A stretch of 64,000 nucleotides of DNA, taken from Pseudomonas sp. Ga0074129 (lineage in GTDB: Bacteria; Pseudomonadota; Gammaproteobacteria; Pseudomonadales; Pseudomonadaceae). This document shows, in pieces, positions 1-10,454 of this stretch. The stretch lies in NCBI GenBank assembly GCA_001465025.1, contig LNDO01000064.1:28707-92706 (forward strand), in the 5' to 3' direction. Numbering within the stretch: position 1 is the stretch's first letter; every line of letters starts with the position of its first letter. The notes below the pieces were generated by a model that was given only the letters and a program-made list of their open reading frames with translations, ran no database searches and had not been told where the DNA came from. Made by a program: the position numbers and the translations under genes.

Positions 1-11
1 AAAACCTGTGT

Positions 12-38
12 GCCCATTGCGTGTTGCACGCAATGGGC
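12..38. repeat. Perfect inverted repeat, possible terminator of the glucan synthase gene
   Basis: Two 12-base arms (GCCCATTGCGTG and its exact complement) flank a 3-base loop. The hairpin lies about 95 bases beyond the stop codon of the minus-strand glucan synthase. Read on that strand, a short T-run follows only after about seven bases, so it is an imperfect Rho-independent terminator at best. The window edge hides the rest. A second, GC-rich palindrome (GTAGGGC...GCCCTAC) lies at about 65-90. Confidence 0.45.
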
Positions 39-133
39 GGCCCAGCAGGCTTCAGCCAAAGGCGTAGGGCTGCGCCCCGCGCCCTACGTTACCTCCCTTC
101 ATCTAACCTGCTCGCTGTTGCCGGGCGGTCTTG

Positions 134-3100
134 TCACAGCTCAATCCGCAAGCGATGCGTGCCAGGCTCCAACGCCACGTTAAGTGATCCGTCTGCACAC
201 ACGAGCGGTTGTTCATCCAGCCACGCCTGGCGAATGCCCTGGCTGCGCTGCATGGGGTTGCTGAGTTCAATCTCATAATGACTCTCGCCCAAGCGGATCT
301 GCGCAGTGAAGCCTGGCCAGTCGGTAGGGATGCACGGGTTTAGCAGCAGGCAGTGGCCTTCACGGCGAATCCCCAAGAGCCCCTCAACACCGGCGCGGTA
401 CATCCAGCCAGCAGCCCCGGTGTACCACGTCCAGCCGCCACGCCCCACATGCGGGGCCACCGCGTAGACATCAGCCGCCAGAACATAGGGTTCGACCTTG
501 TAGCGTTGGCAGGCCTCTGGGCTGTTGCCATGGTTGATCGGGTTGACCAGGTCAAACAGGGCAAATGCCTGATTACCTGAACCCAGTTGGCAGTAAGCCA
601 AAATCGCCCACATGGCCGCATGGCTGTATTGCCCGCCGTTTTCCCGCAAGCCCGGTGGATAGCCTTTGATGTAGCCGGGCTCCAGCGGTGTTTGGTCGAA
701 CGCCGGGGTGAACAGCAGGGCGATGCCTGCGTCTTCGTCAACTAACTCGCGCTGCAAGGCGGCCATGGCCAGGCGTGCGCGCTGTGGGTCGGCGCTGGTC
801 GACAACACCGCCCAGGATTGGGCAATGGAGTCGATGCGGCATTCCGTGTTCTGCGCCGAACCCAGCCACGTGCCGTCGTCAAAGGTGGCGCGCCGATACC
901 ACTGGCCATCCCAGGCGTGAGCCTCCAACGCGGCGCGCAGACGTTCGGCATGTGCTTGCCAGCGCGTGGCGCGGGCGCTGTCGCGACCCTCGGCATAAGG
1001 TGTGAACAAGGCAAGGGTGCGCAGCAGAAACCAGCCCAGCCAGACACTCTCGCCTTTGCCGCGTTCGCCCACGCGGTTCATGCCATCGTTCCAGTCACCG
1101 CCGCCCATCAGGGGTAGGCCGCGCTCGCTGGTCAGCGTCAGGCACTGGTCGAGTGCGCGGGCGCAATGCTCAAAGAGTGAGGCTGGCGCATCGGCGGGCA
1201 GTGGCAGAAAGAAGGCGTCGTGCTCGTCGGCGGCCAATGGCGGGCCGTCCAGAAAGTCCAACATCTCATCAAGAATGGCTGTGTCGCCACTGCTCTGCAG
1301 GTAGTGCGCGGTGGCGTAAGCCAGCCACACACGGTCGTCAGAGATGTGGCTGCGCACGCCTTGGCCAGAGTGCGGCAGCCACCAGTGCTGCACATCGCCG
1401 TCGATAAACTGACGGCTGGCGGCGCGCAGCAGATGGGCGCGGGTCAGCGCCGGGTTGGCGAAACTCAAGGCCATGCCATCTTGCAGTTGATCGCGGAAAC
1501 CATAGGCCCCGCTGGCTTGATAAAACGCCGCGCGCGCCCACACGCGGCACGCCAGGGTTTGATAGAGCAGCCAACCGTTGAGCATGATGTCCATGGCGCG
1601 GCTCGGCGTTTGCACCTGCACGGCGTTGAGCACGCCTTGCCAGTGCTGTTCGACGCGGGCCAGTTCGGCGTCCAGATCCGCTTGGCGATAGTGCGTGATC
1701 AGTGCGCTGGCTTGCGCGTCGCTGGCACATTGGCCGAGCAGCCAAAGCACTTCAATGCTTTCTCCAGCGTTCAGTTCCACCTGGCATTGCAGCGCCGCGC
1801 ATGGGTCCAGGCTGGCGCCCAAGCTGTTGCTCAAGGCTGCCTGGCGACCGAGTGCGGCAGGCTGAGCGAGGCTGCCGTTACGGCCGATAAATTCGCAACG
1901 ATCAGCCGTCCAACTGCTTTGTCGGCCGCCCAGGTCGCTGAACGCGCAGCGCTGGTTGAAGGCGATACTCCAGGGGTTTTTGGCAAACAACGCGCCGGTG
2001 CTGCTGTCGCGCTGGCTGACAATAAACGCGGCGCTGGCCGCCCGCGTGCTGCCCAGCACCCATTCGGCATAGGTGCTGACGCTTAACCGCCGTGGCCGCC
2101 CCGAGAGATTATGCAGGGTTAGCCGGGAAATCTTGATTGGGTCATCCAGCGCGACATATTGCAGCAACTGCATGGCGATGCCGCTGGCTTGGTGGCTGAA
2201 GCGGCTGTAGCCAAAGCCATGGCGGGCCTCGTAGTGGCCGCTGTCACGCAGCGGTTGAGCGGTGGGGCTGAACAGCGCCAGGCTGTCCTCGTCACGCACA
2301 TACACCGCCTCGCCGGGCGGGTCGCTTACCGGGTCGTTGGACCACGGCGTGAGTTGGTTTTCCCGGCTGTTGTCGGCCCAGGTGTAGCCGCTGCCTTCGG
2401 CGGACACTTGAAAGCCAAACTGCGCATTGGCGATTACGTTGATCCACGGTGCCGGGGTGTTGCTCCAGGCGTCGAGGCGCACCACGTACTCGCGGCCATC
2501 CCGATCAAACCCGCCCAGGCCATTGGCCAATTCCAGTGGGCTGGGCGGTGTGGCGAGCACGGCCGGGATGGGCTGGGCGCTGTGGTTGAGCGCGCTGGCG
2601 GGCGCTGGGCGGGGGCAAGCGGGCAGGCGCGCTAGTTGCTCGGCAATGGCCCCGCGATGACTCAGCAGCAGCACGCGCGCGGCGGCTTGCAGGTGTTCAC
2701 GAAATGCACCACTGAGTAAGTCGGCGCGCAGCACAAACACTGAACCCTGCGCCAATTCGGCATTAAAACGTGGACGTGACTGGCTGCTGCGCACGGCCGT
2801 TTCGATGGCCACTTGCAAGTCTTGCAGGTAGGACGAGGCATGCTCGTTGATGATGACCAGGTCAACCGCCAGGCGTTTCATGCGCCAGTATTCGTGGGCG
2901 CGCAGCAGTTGTTTGACCTGGGCAATGTCTTCGGCATCGCTGATGCGCAGCAGCACGATCGGCAGGTCGCCGGAAATGCCTTGCGACCACAGCATCGACT
3001 GGCTTGCCAAACCGCGTAGCAAGCTGGCGGCGGGTGTCCGAAAACGCGCATCCACATACAGAATGGGCGCGGCCAGGCGCTGAAAGTCGGCCGCTTCGGC

Positions 3101-6100
3101 GGCGAGTATGTCGAGGTGGCGTAACTCCACCTGGGCTTGGGTCCAGGCCAGGGTTTTGGCCCGGTCAAAGGCGCTGCGGTCGTGGTGCTTGTCGATCAGG
3201 TCTAGCAGGGCTTCACGCGTGGGGGCGACCAGTGTCCAGAACGCCACGCGGGCGACTTTGCCCGGCGCGATCAACACCCGCTGGCGCAGCGAGAAAATCG
3301 GGTCGAGAACCGTACCGACGGTGTCGGACAGCGCCTGTCCCTGGCGGATCACCGCAGCGGCATGCAGGGCGCAACTGCGCCCGAGAAAGCGGGCACGGTC
3401 GGTTTCATATTGCACAGCGGCGCTCTGCTCACCTTCCACCACGGCAAAGTGTGCGGCCCACAGCGGCTGCTCATTGGCGCTGCGCGGGCGTCGCGAAGCA
3501 ATCAGGGCGGCAAAGGCTGGCAGGTATTCGGTGACCACAAAGAGTTTGGAAAACGCCGGGTGAGCGCTGTCGCTGGCCGCGCTGGCCAGTACCAGTTCAG
3601 CGTAGGAGGTCAGTTCGATTTCCCGCATGACACGGCCGCTGTTCGTCAGCGAGACGCGGCGTACTTCACCGTCATCCTCACCGGAAACCAGCACTTCCAG
3701 TGCGGTGCCGAGGGAGCCATCTTGTCGGCTGTAGCTGGCGTAGTCTTCGGCAAACACCACTTCGTCGTAGGGGCTGTGACTGCTGGGTTGGGCACCCAGT
3801 GACCAGTGCAGGTCATTGTGCATGTCCCAAAGAAAGATAAAGGAGCCATGCGCATCGCGGGTGCTGTCGGCTTGCCAGCGGGTCACGGCGACGTCGCGCC
3901 AGCGGCTGTAACCGCCGCCGCTGGCAGTGAGCATGACGCTGTAGCGGCCGTTGCTGAGCAGGTGGGTGATCGGCGGGCCGCCATTGAAGTGGTTCAGGCG
4001 TCGTTCGCTGTGCAAGGCACAGTCGGCCGCTGCGGCGCAGGCGCTGACTTCTTCGGCGCGCGGATGGGCCACGGCAACATTGCGCGGCATGCGTTCTTGC
4101 AAGAGCCGCTCGCAAGCCTGAATCATCGGCTCGCGGTGAAAGCGCGCGCGCATTTGGCCGTCATGCAGGGCGTTGGCAATGGCCACGATGGTCATGCCTT
4201 GGTGGTGGGCCATAAAGGTCTGCACGATGGCGAAGGGTTGTTCATCCGGCAGGCGCGTGGGGGTGAAATCCAGCGCTTCATAAAAGCCGTAACGGCCCAA
4301 AGCGCCTAACGCGTCCAGCCGCTGATAGTTGGCCAGCGCGGCGTGTGGGTCGACCATGGTGGCCAGCCCCGTGGCATAGGGCGCGATCACCCGGTTGGCG
4401 GACAGGCCGCGTTTGAGGCCAAGGCCCGGCACGCCGAAGTTGGAATACTGGTAGGTCAGCTCCATGTCGCGGGCGTTGTAGGCTGATTCGGAAATCCCCC
4501 AGGGGATGTTCAACGACGCGCCATAGGCGGCCTGCCGTGCCACCACCAGGCGGTTGGTCTGCTCCAGCAGGCTACCGGCTGGCGCGCGCATAACCAGCGA
4601 GGGCATCAGGTATTCGAACATCGACCCCGACCAGGAAATCAGTGCCGAGCCATTGCCCAACGGGGTGGACGTGCGTCCCAGTCGAAACCAGTGACGGGTT
4701 GAGACATCCCCTTTGGCGATGGCGAACAGGCTGGCCAAGCGTGCTTCCGAGGCGAGCAGGTCGTAGCAACTGCTGTCGAGGTTGTTGTCGGCCAGGCAGA
4801 AGCCAATGGACAGCAGTTTGCGTTCAGGCTCTAACAAAAACGCGAAATCCATGGCCAGGGCCATGGCGCGCGCTTGCGCAGCGGTGCGGCTCAGGTCGAC
4901 ATGCAGTTGGCTGCGTTGCGTATCTGTGAGTTGCGCATCGTGCAGCAGATCGCCAATCGCCTGGGCGAGTGCTTGCAGCCAAAACTGCAGGTCATTCACT
5001 TGCTGCTCATCGTCGAGTTGCGCGATGCCGCTGGCCAACAGCGCGGCTTTGTCAGTCAGACGTAGAAGGGTGGGCAGAAGGCTGAGCAGCGGCTGGCTGC
5101 CCTGTAGATCGGTGGCAATTTGTTGCAGCAACTCATCCATCTGGCGGCCGCGCTCGCTGGCAGCGGCGGACATTGTCGCCAGCGTGGCGCAGGCCAGTTG
5201 CAAGTTGTCTTGCAGGCCCTGGCGCGCATCGAGGCTGATGGGGCTGTGCAGCCATTCTTCACAGGCATTGGCCACCACCAGCAGGTGGCCAGCCAGGTTG
5301 CCGCTGTCAACTGAGGACACGTAAGCCGGTGCCAGTGGGTGCAAGTTCTGGGTGTCGTACCAGTTGTAGAAGTGCCCGCGATAACGCGGCAATTGCGCCA
5401 TGACTGTCAGTGTGGCGTGCAGGCGGTCGAGGCTGCGCTGGGTGCCGATCCAGCCGAAGTCACGCGCGGCAATGGCGCAGAGCAGGTACAGGCCCATGTT
5501 GGTCGGTGAGGTGCGGTGGGCAATAACGGGTTTGGGATCATCCTGAAAATTATCCGGTGGCAGTTGGTTGTCTGCGGGGGTGACGAAGGTTTCGAAGAAG
5601 CGCCAGGTGCGGCGCGCGATCAGGCGCAGTTCGACGGTTTGCGCAGGCTCGATAACCAAGCGTTTGCTTGCGGCTGGCGAACGGCTGACCCACAGCGCAA
5701 TGGCGGGCGCGCTGAGCCAAAGTACGGCAAAGGGCAGTATCAGCGGCCAATTGGCAGGTGAGACGAGCAGGGCCGCAGCGCCTATCAGCAGACCGAGTAC
5801 GGTACCGCCGGCCATGCCACGGTAAAAACCGGGCAACTTAAGCCGTGGGCTGATGGCGGCTTGTGCTGCGGTGGTCCATTCCAACAGGTGGCGACGGCTG
5901 ATCAGCAGGCGATACAAGGTGCGACTGATCGCATCGAGCATCCGCCAGCTTTGGTCGGCAAGGAAACTCAGGTCGAGGGCGCAGTGCTGCACGGCCAGTA
6001 ACAGGTCGTCACGCAGGGTGCCCAGGTGGCTGCGCCAGCGAATTCCGGCACGCGCCGGCAGCAGGCCGAAGCACAGCGGCAGCAACGCCGGAATCAGCAG

Positions 6101-8638
6101 GCTGGCCAACAGCATGAGGCTGGCGCTGAGTGCTGCTGGCATGGGCAAGCACCAGCTCAGGCCCAGGGCCGCCAGCGTGGTGGGGGCCAGCACCGAGCGG
6201 CGCAGGTTGTCGAGCATCTTCCAGCGGCCGATGCTCGGCAGCGCCTGTGGGCCGCTGCATGGCCCGAGAAGCCAAGGCAGTAACTGCCAATCGCCGCGGG
6301 TCCAGCGGTGCTGGCGTTTACCGGCAACGTCATAGCGCGAGGGGAATTCTTCGACCACTTCGACATCCGAGGCCAGCCCGGCGCGGGCAAAAACCCCTTC
6401 GAAGAGGTCGTGGCTGAGCAGGCTGTTTTCTGCCACGCGGCCAGCCAGTGCAGCCTCAAAGGTATCGATGTGGTAGATGCCTTTGCCGGTAAAGGAACCT
6501 TCGCCAAACAGGTCTTGATACACATCGGACACCGCCGCAGCGTACGGGTCCATGCCGCCTGGGCTGGAGAAAACCTTTTGGTACAGCGAGCCTTCACGCT
6601 GTAAGGGCAGTGCAGGGGTGACCCGGGGTTGCAGAATGCCGTAGCCACCGACGACCCGTTGCAGGTGCTCATCGAAGCGCGGCTGGTTCAGCGGGTGGGC
6701 CATTTTGCCGATCAGGCGCAGCGCGGCATCTCGCGGCAGGCGGGTGTCGGCATCCAGGGTGATGACATAGCGCACGTCTGCGGGGATGCGCTGGCTGAGC
6801 CCGGGCACGTTGCAAAAACTGGTGTCAGCTGCGCCGCGCAGCAGGCGGTTGAGTTCGTGCAGCTTGCCGCGTTTGCGCTCCCAGCCCATCCAGGTGTTTT
6901 CGCTGGGGTTGAACTGGCGACGCCGGTGCAGCAACAGAAACCGACTGCCACCCATACCGGCGCCATAGCGCAGGTTGAGCTGCGCAATGGCGCTGCTCGC
7001 CAGTTGCAGCAGGGCGTCGTCGCTGGCCCGGTGTTCTTGCTCGGCATCCAGACCGTCGGTCAGCAGGGCAAAGGTCAGGTCGCCACCCTGGCCAGCCAGG
7101 TGATGCACTTCCAGTCGCTCGATCTGTTCCAGCAGGTCGGCCTCGCTGCCCAGCAGGGTCGGCACGGCAATCAGTGTGCGCAGGTGGCTGGGCACCCCTT
7201 CGCTCAACTCCAGGCCGGGCAGAATCATGGCCCCGCAACTGGCGCTGACCGCACGATTAATCAACGCAGTGGCCACTTCGCTGGCGGGCAGAAAACCCAG
7301 CACAGCAAGTGCCAGCAGCCAGCCGTGGCTGACGCCTTGGCCTGCAAGCAGCCATAGCCCCAGACCCAACAGCACGCTGCCCAGTCCAACAATGGCGGCC
7401 ACATAACCACGCATGCCGAGGTGGATGTGGCCTCGGCTGATGCGTAAACGCAGCGGTGGACGAAAGCCGATCTGCTGTTCCAGAGCCCTGCGGCCTTCAG
7501 CAATCAGGTGATAACCGGGGTCGCTGCAACGCGGGTCGCAGGTTGGGTTTTGGCGCGCCTGGTGCGCGGCCTGCAAGGCGCGTTCGGCAACATCCAACTC
7601 ACTGCAGGTGCTGCCCCGCGCCAATTGCTCAATGGCGCTGCGGTAGTGGTTGCGGGTGGCAAAATCCATCGCGGCAAAGTCGCTGCGCGCGCCCAGGCAG
7701 GCATCCACCAGGCTGACATTCTCGAACAGTTGCGCCCAGTCGATGGAGGAAATCAGGCGCATGCTGTTGATGATATTGCGCACCGTGAGGTTGGACGCGC
7801 CTTGACGCTGCTGCGCATGTTGCACCACTTCATCAAGGCTGCTGCCCTGCGCGCCGAGGCGATCCTCCAGCCAGCCGAGGGCAGGCGTGGTCAGTGGATC
7901 ATGGTCGCGCAGGCGCTTTGCCAGTTGTGCGGCAAAGGGTTCACTCAGGGGCGCGTTTGCCTGTTCGTTGAGTAGCTTGTCGCGCAATAACGGCCCGGTC
8001 TGTGGTTCCAGTAAACGGTTGGCCAGCGCGTCGGCCTCGGCCCGAGCCTGGCGTCCGGCGGTCATTTGGTCGGCCAGGCGGCGCAGGTTTTCAATCAGCA
8101 CAATGCGCAGGGTAATGGCCACTGCCCACAACTCGCCGATGGTCAGCGGTTGGACCTGCTGATAAGCGACGATAAAACGCTGCAAGGTGTCGGGGTCGAA
8201 ATGGCTGTCGGTGTGGGCGATAAAGGCCCAAGCCAAGCCCAGCACTCGTGGGTAACCGGCAAACGGTCCCACGCCCAGCTTGGGCAGTTGGCGGTAGTAG
8301 CCGGGCGGCAGGTCATCGCGGATTTCGCGGATTTGTTCTTCGACCAGGTGGTAGTTGTCCAACAGCCACTCGGCCGCTGGCACCACGCCGCGCCCCTGCG
8401 CCAGTTCGGCAGCGCTGGCGCGGTAGGCGGCGAGCAGCACTTTGGCGTTATCGTCCAGGCGGCGGTGCAGCGACAATACCGCTGGCGGTTTACTGTGCAC
8501 TTGCTGGGCGGCGGCCAAGGTTGCGGCGTGTTGTTCGAGGCGTTCGATGCCGAACAGCTCCTCGCGCACCGGGGCGTGATCAAACCATGGCGAAACGCCG
8601 GATGTACGGCGCAGCAGGGCAGTGAAGACTGAGGTCAT
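134..8638 (-). CDS. Cyclic beta-1,2-glucan synthase-like giant glycosyltransferase/phosphorylase
   Basis: About 2,834 residues, close to the length of the Cgs/NdvB enzymes of Brucella and Agrobacterium (about 2,800-2,870). Those make periplasmic cyclic beta-1,2-glucan from UDP-glucose in the inner membrane. Visible order: an N-terminal region with paired hydrophobic segments around residues 420-470; a GT84/GT2-type catalytic part with TLDADTRLP near residue 630 and the QxxRW-type motif QHRWTRGDW near 780; more membrane segments; then two glycosidase-like modules. The last is GH94-like, with GGGDWNDGMNR near 2,515 and the C-terminal signature VAPHVGRGGWTWYTG. In the known enzymes the GH94 domain trims chain length. 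I chose the ATG at 8638; an in-frame ATG at 8695 is also open, and neither has a strong ribosome site. The gene stands alone, with no visible export (NdvA-like) gene beside it. It is not the short, roughly 860-residue NdvB type known from P. aeruginosa. Product inferred from family. Confidence 0.88.
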   Translation of the reverse strand: MTSVFTALLRRTSGVSPWFDHAPVREELFGIERLEQHAATLAAAQQVHSKPPAVLSLHRRLDDNAKVLLAAYRASAAELAQGRGVVPAAEWLLDNYHLVEEQIREIRDDLPPGYYRQLPKLGVGPFAGYPRVLGLAWAFIAHTDSHFDPDTLQRFIVAYQQVQPLTIGELWAVAITLRIVLIENLRRLADQMTAGRQARAEADALANRLLEPQTGPLLRDKLLNEQANAPLSEPFAAQLAKRLRDHDPLTTPALGWLEDRLGAQGSSLDEVVQHAQQRQGASNLTVRNIINSMRLISSIDWAQLFENVSLVDACLGARSDFAAMDFATRNHYRSAIEQLARGSTCSELDVAERALQAAHQARQNPTCDPRCSDPGYHLIAEGRRALEQQIGFRPPLRLRISRGHIHLGMRGYVAAIVGLGSVLLGLGLWLLAGQGVSHGWLLALAVLGFLPASEVATALINRAVSASCGAMILPGLELSEGVPSHLRTLIAVPTLLGSEADLLEQIERLEVHHLAGQGGDLTFALLTDGLDAEQEHRASDDALLQLASSAIAQLNLRYGAGMGGSRFLLLHRRRQFNPSENTWMGWERKRGKLHELNRLLRGAADTSFCNVPGLSQRIPADVRYVITLDADTRLPRDAALRLIGKMAHPLNQPRFDEHLQRVVGGYGILQPRVTPALPLQREGSLYQKVFSSPGGMDPYAAAVSDVYQDLFGEGSFTGKGIYHIDTFEAALAGRVAENSLLSHDLFEGVFARAGLASDVEVVEEFPSRYDVAGKRQHRWTRGDWQLLPWLLGPCSGPQALPSIGRWKMLDNLRRSVLAPTTLAALGLSWCLPMPAALSASLMLLASLLIPALLPLCFGLLPARAGIRWRSHLGTLRDDLLLAVQHCALDLSFLADQSWRMLDAISRTLYRLLISRRHLLEWTTAAQAAISPRLKLPGFYRGMAGGTVLGLLIGAAALLVSPANWPLILPFAVLWLSAPAIALWVSRSPAASKRLVIEPAQTVELRLIARRTWRFFETFVTPADNQLPPDNFQDDPKPVIAHRTSPTNMGLYLLCAIAARDFGWIGTQRSLDRLHATLTVMAQLPRYRGHFYNWYDTQNLHPLAPAYVSSVDSGNLAGHLLVVANACEEWLHSPISLDARQGLQDNLQLACATLATMSAAASERGRQMDELLQQIATDLQGSQPLLSLLPTLLRLTDKAALLASGIAQLDDEQQVNDLQFWLQALAQAIGDLLHDAQLTDTQRSQLHVDLSRTAAQARAMALAMDFAFLLEPERKLLSIGFCLADNNLDSSCYDLLASEARLASLFAIAKGDVSTRHWFRLGRTSTPLGNGSALISWSGSMFEYLMPSLVMRAPAGSLLEQTNRLVVARQAAYGASLNIPWGISESAYNARDMELTYQYSNFGVPGLGLKRGLSANRVIAPYATGLATMVDPHAALANYQRLDALGALGRYGFYEALDFTPTRLPDEQPFAIVQTFMAHHQGMTIVAIANALHDGQMRARFHREPMIQACERLLQERMPRNVAVAHPRAEEVSACAAAADCALHSERRLNHFNGGPPITHLLSNGRYSVMLTASGGGYSRWRDVAVTRWQADSTRDAHGSFIFLWDMHNDLHWSLGAQPSSHSPYDEVVFAEDYASYSRQDGSLGTALEVLVSGEDDGEVRRVSLTNSGRVMREIELTSYAELVLASAASDSAHPAFSKLFVVTEYLPAFAALIASRRPRSANEQPLWAAHFAVVEGEQSAAVQYETDRARFLGRSCALHAAAVIRQGQALSDTVGTVLDPIFSLRQRVLIAPGKVARVAFWTLVAPTREALLDLIDKHHDRSAFDRAKTLAWTQAQVELRHLDILAAEAADFQRLAAPILYVDARFRTPAASLLRGLASQSMLWSQGISGDLPIVLLRISDAEDIAQVKQLLRAHEYWRMKRLAVDLVIINEHASSYLQDLQVAIETAVRSSQSRPRFNAELAQGSVFVLRADLLSGAFREHLQAAARVLLLSHRGAIAEQLARLPACPRPAPASALNHSAQPIPAVLATPPSPLELANGLGGFDRDGREYVVRLDAWSNTPAPWINVIANAQFGFQVSAEGSGYTWADNSRENQLTPWSNDPVSDPPGEAVYVRDEDSLALFSPTAQPLRDSGHYEARHGFGYSRFSHQASGIAMQLLQYVALDDPIKISRLTLHNLSGRPRRLSVSTYAEWVLGSTRAASAAFIVSQRDSSTGALFAKNPWSIAFNQRCAFSDLGGRQSSWTADRCEFIGRNGSLAQPAALGRQAALSNSLGASLDPCAALQCQVELNAGESIEVLWLLGQCASDAQASALITHYRQADLDAELARVEQHWQGVLNAVQVQTPSRAMDIMLNGWLLYQTLACRVWARAAFYQASGAYGFRDQLQDGMALSFANPALTRAHLLRAASRQFIDGDVQHWWLPHSGQGVRSHISDDRVWLAYATAHYLQSSGDTAILDEMLDFLDGPPLAADEHDAFFLPLPADAPASLFEHCARALDQCLTLTSERGLPLMGGGDWNDGMNRVGERGKGESVWLGWFLLRTLALFTPYAEGRDSARATRWQAHAERLRAALEAHAWDGQWYRRATFDDGTWLGSAQNTECRIDSIAQSWAVLSTSADPQRARLAMAALQRELVDEDAGIALLFTPAFDQTPLEPGYIKGYPPGLRENGGQYSHAAMWAILAYCQLGSGNQAFALFDLVNPINHGNSPEACQRYKVEPYVLAADVYAVAPHVGRGGWTWYTGAAGWMYRAGVEGLLGIRREGHCLLLNPCIPTDWPGFTAQIRLGESHYEIELSNPMQRSQGIRQAWLDEQPLVCADGSLNVALEPGTHRLRIEL

Positions 8639-8864
8639 GTGGCGCGGTTCCAGCCATCGAGGCGTGCGCGATGGGTGTCGAGGCGCGATACCCATCTGAG
8701 AAGCCGCGACAGCGGACCTGCGAATTCAGTACGGCCTGGTCGGTGCAGGCGAAGGCGCTCGCATACAGCGCTTAAGAATGCTGTCGCAGCATTCGCAGTA
8801 CCCTACAGAGCGCAGTGTGTGGGTGTCTGTTCGCTAACGGACATAAGCACAAATGAATGCTTGG

Positions 8865-9752
8865 CTAACGCAGTTGCGCTTCGGCCAGGGTCAGGCAGCG
8901 CGGGATGCGAGTGGCGTCCCAGTGTTGGCTGGCCCAGCGCAGCAGTTCGCCGGGGCTGGCGTAATCGGCGGCGTGCGGCAGCGCTTGGCCAAGGGCGCGT
9001 AGGGCGCGAATCAACAGCGGCGTGGCCTGGTCGACGGGTAGCGGGGGCGAGCGGTAGGACTTGCCCAGTTTGTGGCCGTCGGGCTGGATAATCAGCGGCA
9101 CGTGCAGGTAGCGCGGCTGTGGCAGGCCGAGCAATTCTTGCAGGTACAACTGGCGTGGCGTGGAGTCGAGCAAATCGGCCCCGCGCACCACATCGGTGAC
9201 GCCCTGCCAGGCATCATCAAGCACCACGGCCAGTTGATAGGCGTACAGGCCATCGCGCCGACGAATCACAAAATCCCCGACTTCGCGGCCCAGGTGCTGC
9301 TGGTATTCCCCTTGCACCCGATCGGTAAAGCGGTAAACCAACTCGGGGACGCGCAGGCGAATGGCGGCATCGCTAAACCCGTGCCCGGCATTGCGGCAGG
9401 TGCCGGGGTAAATACCCTGATGGCCTTCCAGTTGTTTGCGCGAGCAGGTGCAGGCATAGGCCAGGCCCTGATTGAGCAGGCGGTCGACCAGTGCGGCGTA
9501 TTCAGCGTGACGTGTGCTCTGGCGCACCAGTTCGCCATCCCACTCAAAGCCATAGCTCTCCAGCGTGCTGAGAATGCCCGCCTGAGCACCGGCCACTTCC
9601 CGTGGCGGGTCGAGATCTTCCATGCGCAGTAGCCAGCGGCCATTTACCGCGCGCGCGTCGAGGTAGGACGCCAGTGCTGCGACCAAGGAGCCGAAGTGCA
9701 GATAACCGCTTGGGGTGGGGGCGAAACGGCCCGTGTAAGCAGGTGGGGTCAT
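8865..9752 (-). CDS. gluQ: Glutamyl-Q tRNA(Asp) synthetase
   Basis: This is a truncated class I glutamyl-tRNA synthetase paralogue of 295 residues. It attaches glutamate to the queuosine base in the anticodon of tRNA-Asp and lacks the anticodon-binding domain, as its length shows. Visible motifs are RFAPTPSGYLHFGS (HIGH-type signature) near the N terminus, a zinc-binding CTC...YPGTC segment in the middle, and the KLGKS variant of KMSKS near residue 230. I chose the ATG at 9752, which puts the start just ahead of the conserved RFAPTPSG. A GTG at 9764 would add four residues. It lies directly downstream of dksA, the usual arrangement in Pseudomonas and enterics, with a hairpin between them, so expression is probably partly coupled to dksA. 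Confidence 0.95.
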   Translation of the reverse strand: MTPPAYTGRFAPTPSGYLHFGSLVAALASYLDARAVNGRWLLRMEDLDPPREVAGAQAGILSTLESYGFEWDGELVRQSTRHAEYAALVDRLLNQGLAYACTCSRKQLEGHQGIYPGTCRNAGHGFSDAAIRLRVPELVYRFTDRVQGEYQQHLGREVGDFVIRRRDGLYAYQLAVVLDDAWQGVTDVVRGADLLDSTPRQLYLQELLGLPQPRYLHVPLIIQPDGHKLGKSYRSPPLPVDQATPLLIRALRALGQALPHAADYASPGELLRWASQHWDATRIPRCLTLAEAQLR

Positions 9753-9783
9753 AGGCTGTTGCACACGCGCAAGGCAGAAACAA

Positions 9784-9807
9784 CAGAGGGTGCCGAAGCA
9801 CCCTCTG
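9784..9807 (-). terminator. Hairpin between dksA and gluQ
   Basis: A 10-bp perfect stem (CAGAGGGTGC with its complement) closes on a TTCG tetraloop when read on the minus strand, then runs into TTGTTTCTG. The T-run is imperfect, so this is probably a partial terminator just after dksA that lets some transcription reach gluQ. Confidence 0.7.
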
Positions 9808-9814
9808 GGTCAGA

Positions 9815-10258
9815 TCAGGAACCGATCTGCTTTTCTTTGATTTCCGCCAGCGTCTTGCAGTCAATGCACAGGGTCGCTGTTGGGCGGGCTTCGAGTCGGC
9901 GGATGCCGATTTCTACGCCGCACGAGTCACACCAGCCGTAATCGTTGTCTTCGATCAGTTGCAGGGTTTCGTCGATTTTCTTGATCAGTTTGCGCTCGCG
10001 ATCACGGGCACGCAGTTCCAGGCTGAATTCTTCTTCCTGGCTGGCGCGATCCGCGGGATCAGGGAAGTTAGCGGCTTCGTCCTGCATGTGGTGCACAGTA
10101 CGATCAACTTCCTGCATCAACTCCAGCTTCCACTTATTGAGGATGCCGGTGAAGTGGACGCGCATCCCGTCGCTCATGTATTCCTCGCCCTTTGTTTCTT
10201 TGTAGGGTTCGAAACCACGAGTCAATTGACTGCTTTTTGCTTTTGCTTTTGTGGGCAT
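9815..10258 (-). CDS. dksA: RNA polymerase-binding transcription factor DksA
   Basis: 147 residues, the usual size. DksA enters the RNA polymerase secondary channel and, with ppGpp, adjusts rRNA, amino-acid and virulence promoters. Seen here: the coiled-coil tip DPADRA at residues 67-72, carrying the functional Asp residues; a long charged helical region; and the four-cysteine zinc finger C110-x2-C113...C131-x2-C134 ([12 protein letters not shown] ... CIDC). This is therefore the zinc-containing form, not the cysteine-poor DksA2 paralogue of Pseudomonas. The start ATG is preceded by a GAGAGGCGG stretch. The N terminus (to about residue 25) is a Lys-rich extension typical of the genus. gluQ follows after a hairpin. 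Confidence 0.97.
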   Translation of the reverse strand: MPTKAKAKSSQLTRGFEPYKETKGEEYMSDGMRVHFTGILNKWKLELMQEVDRTVHHMQDEAANFPDPADRASQEEEFSLELRARDRERKLIKKIDETLQLIEDNDYGWCDSCGVEIGIRRLEARPTATLCIDCKTLAEIKEKQIGS

Positions 10259-10454
10259 GGATGACCGCCTCTCACTCTCTCTAATCCACTGCGCAGGACG
10301 GTGTCCCTTGCCGATTCTACGTCGAGTAGAACTGGCCCTGCGGCTGCAAGCGGGCGAACTTACCAGAACAACTCCCCCTGCGCCACTCCCGGTTGTCGAA
10401 GCTGAGACGGGTATGCTTTAGAATCCGCCTCTTTATTCCAACCAAGGCAGCCCC

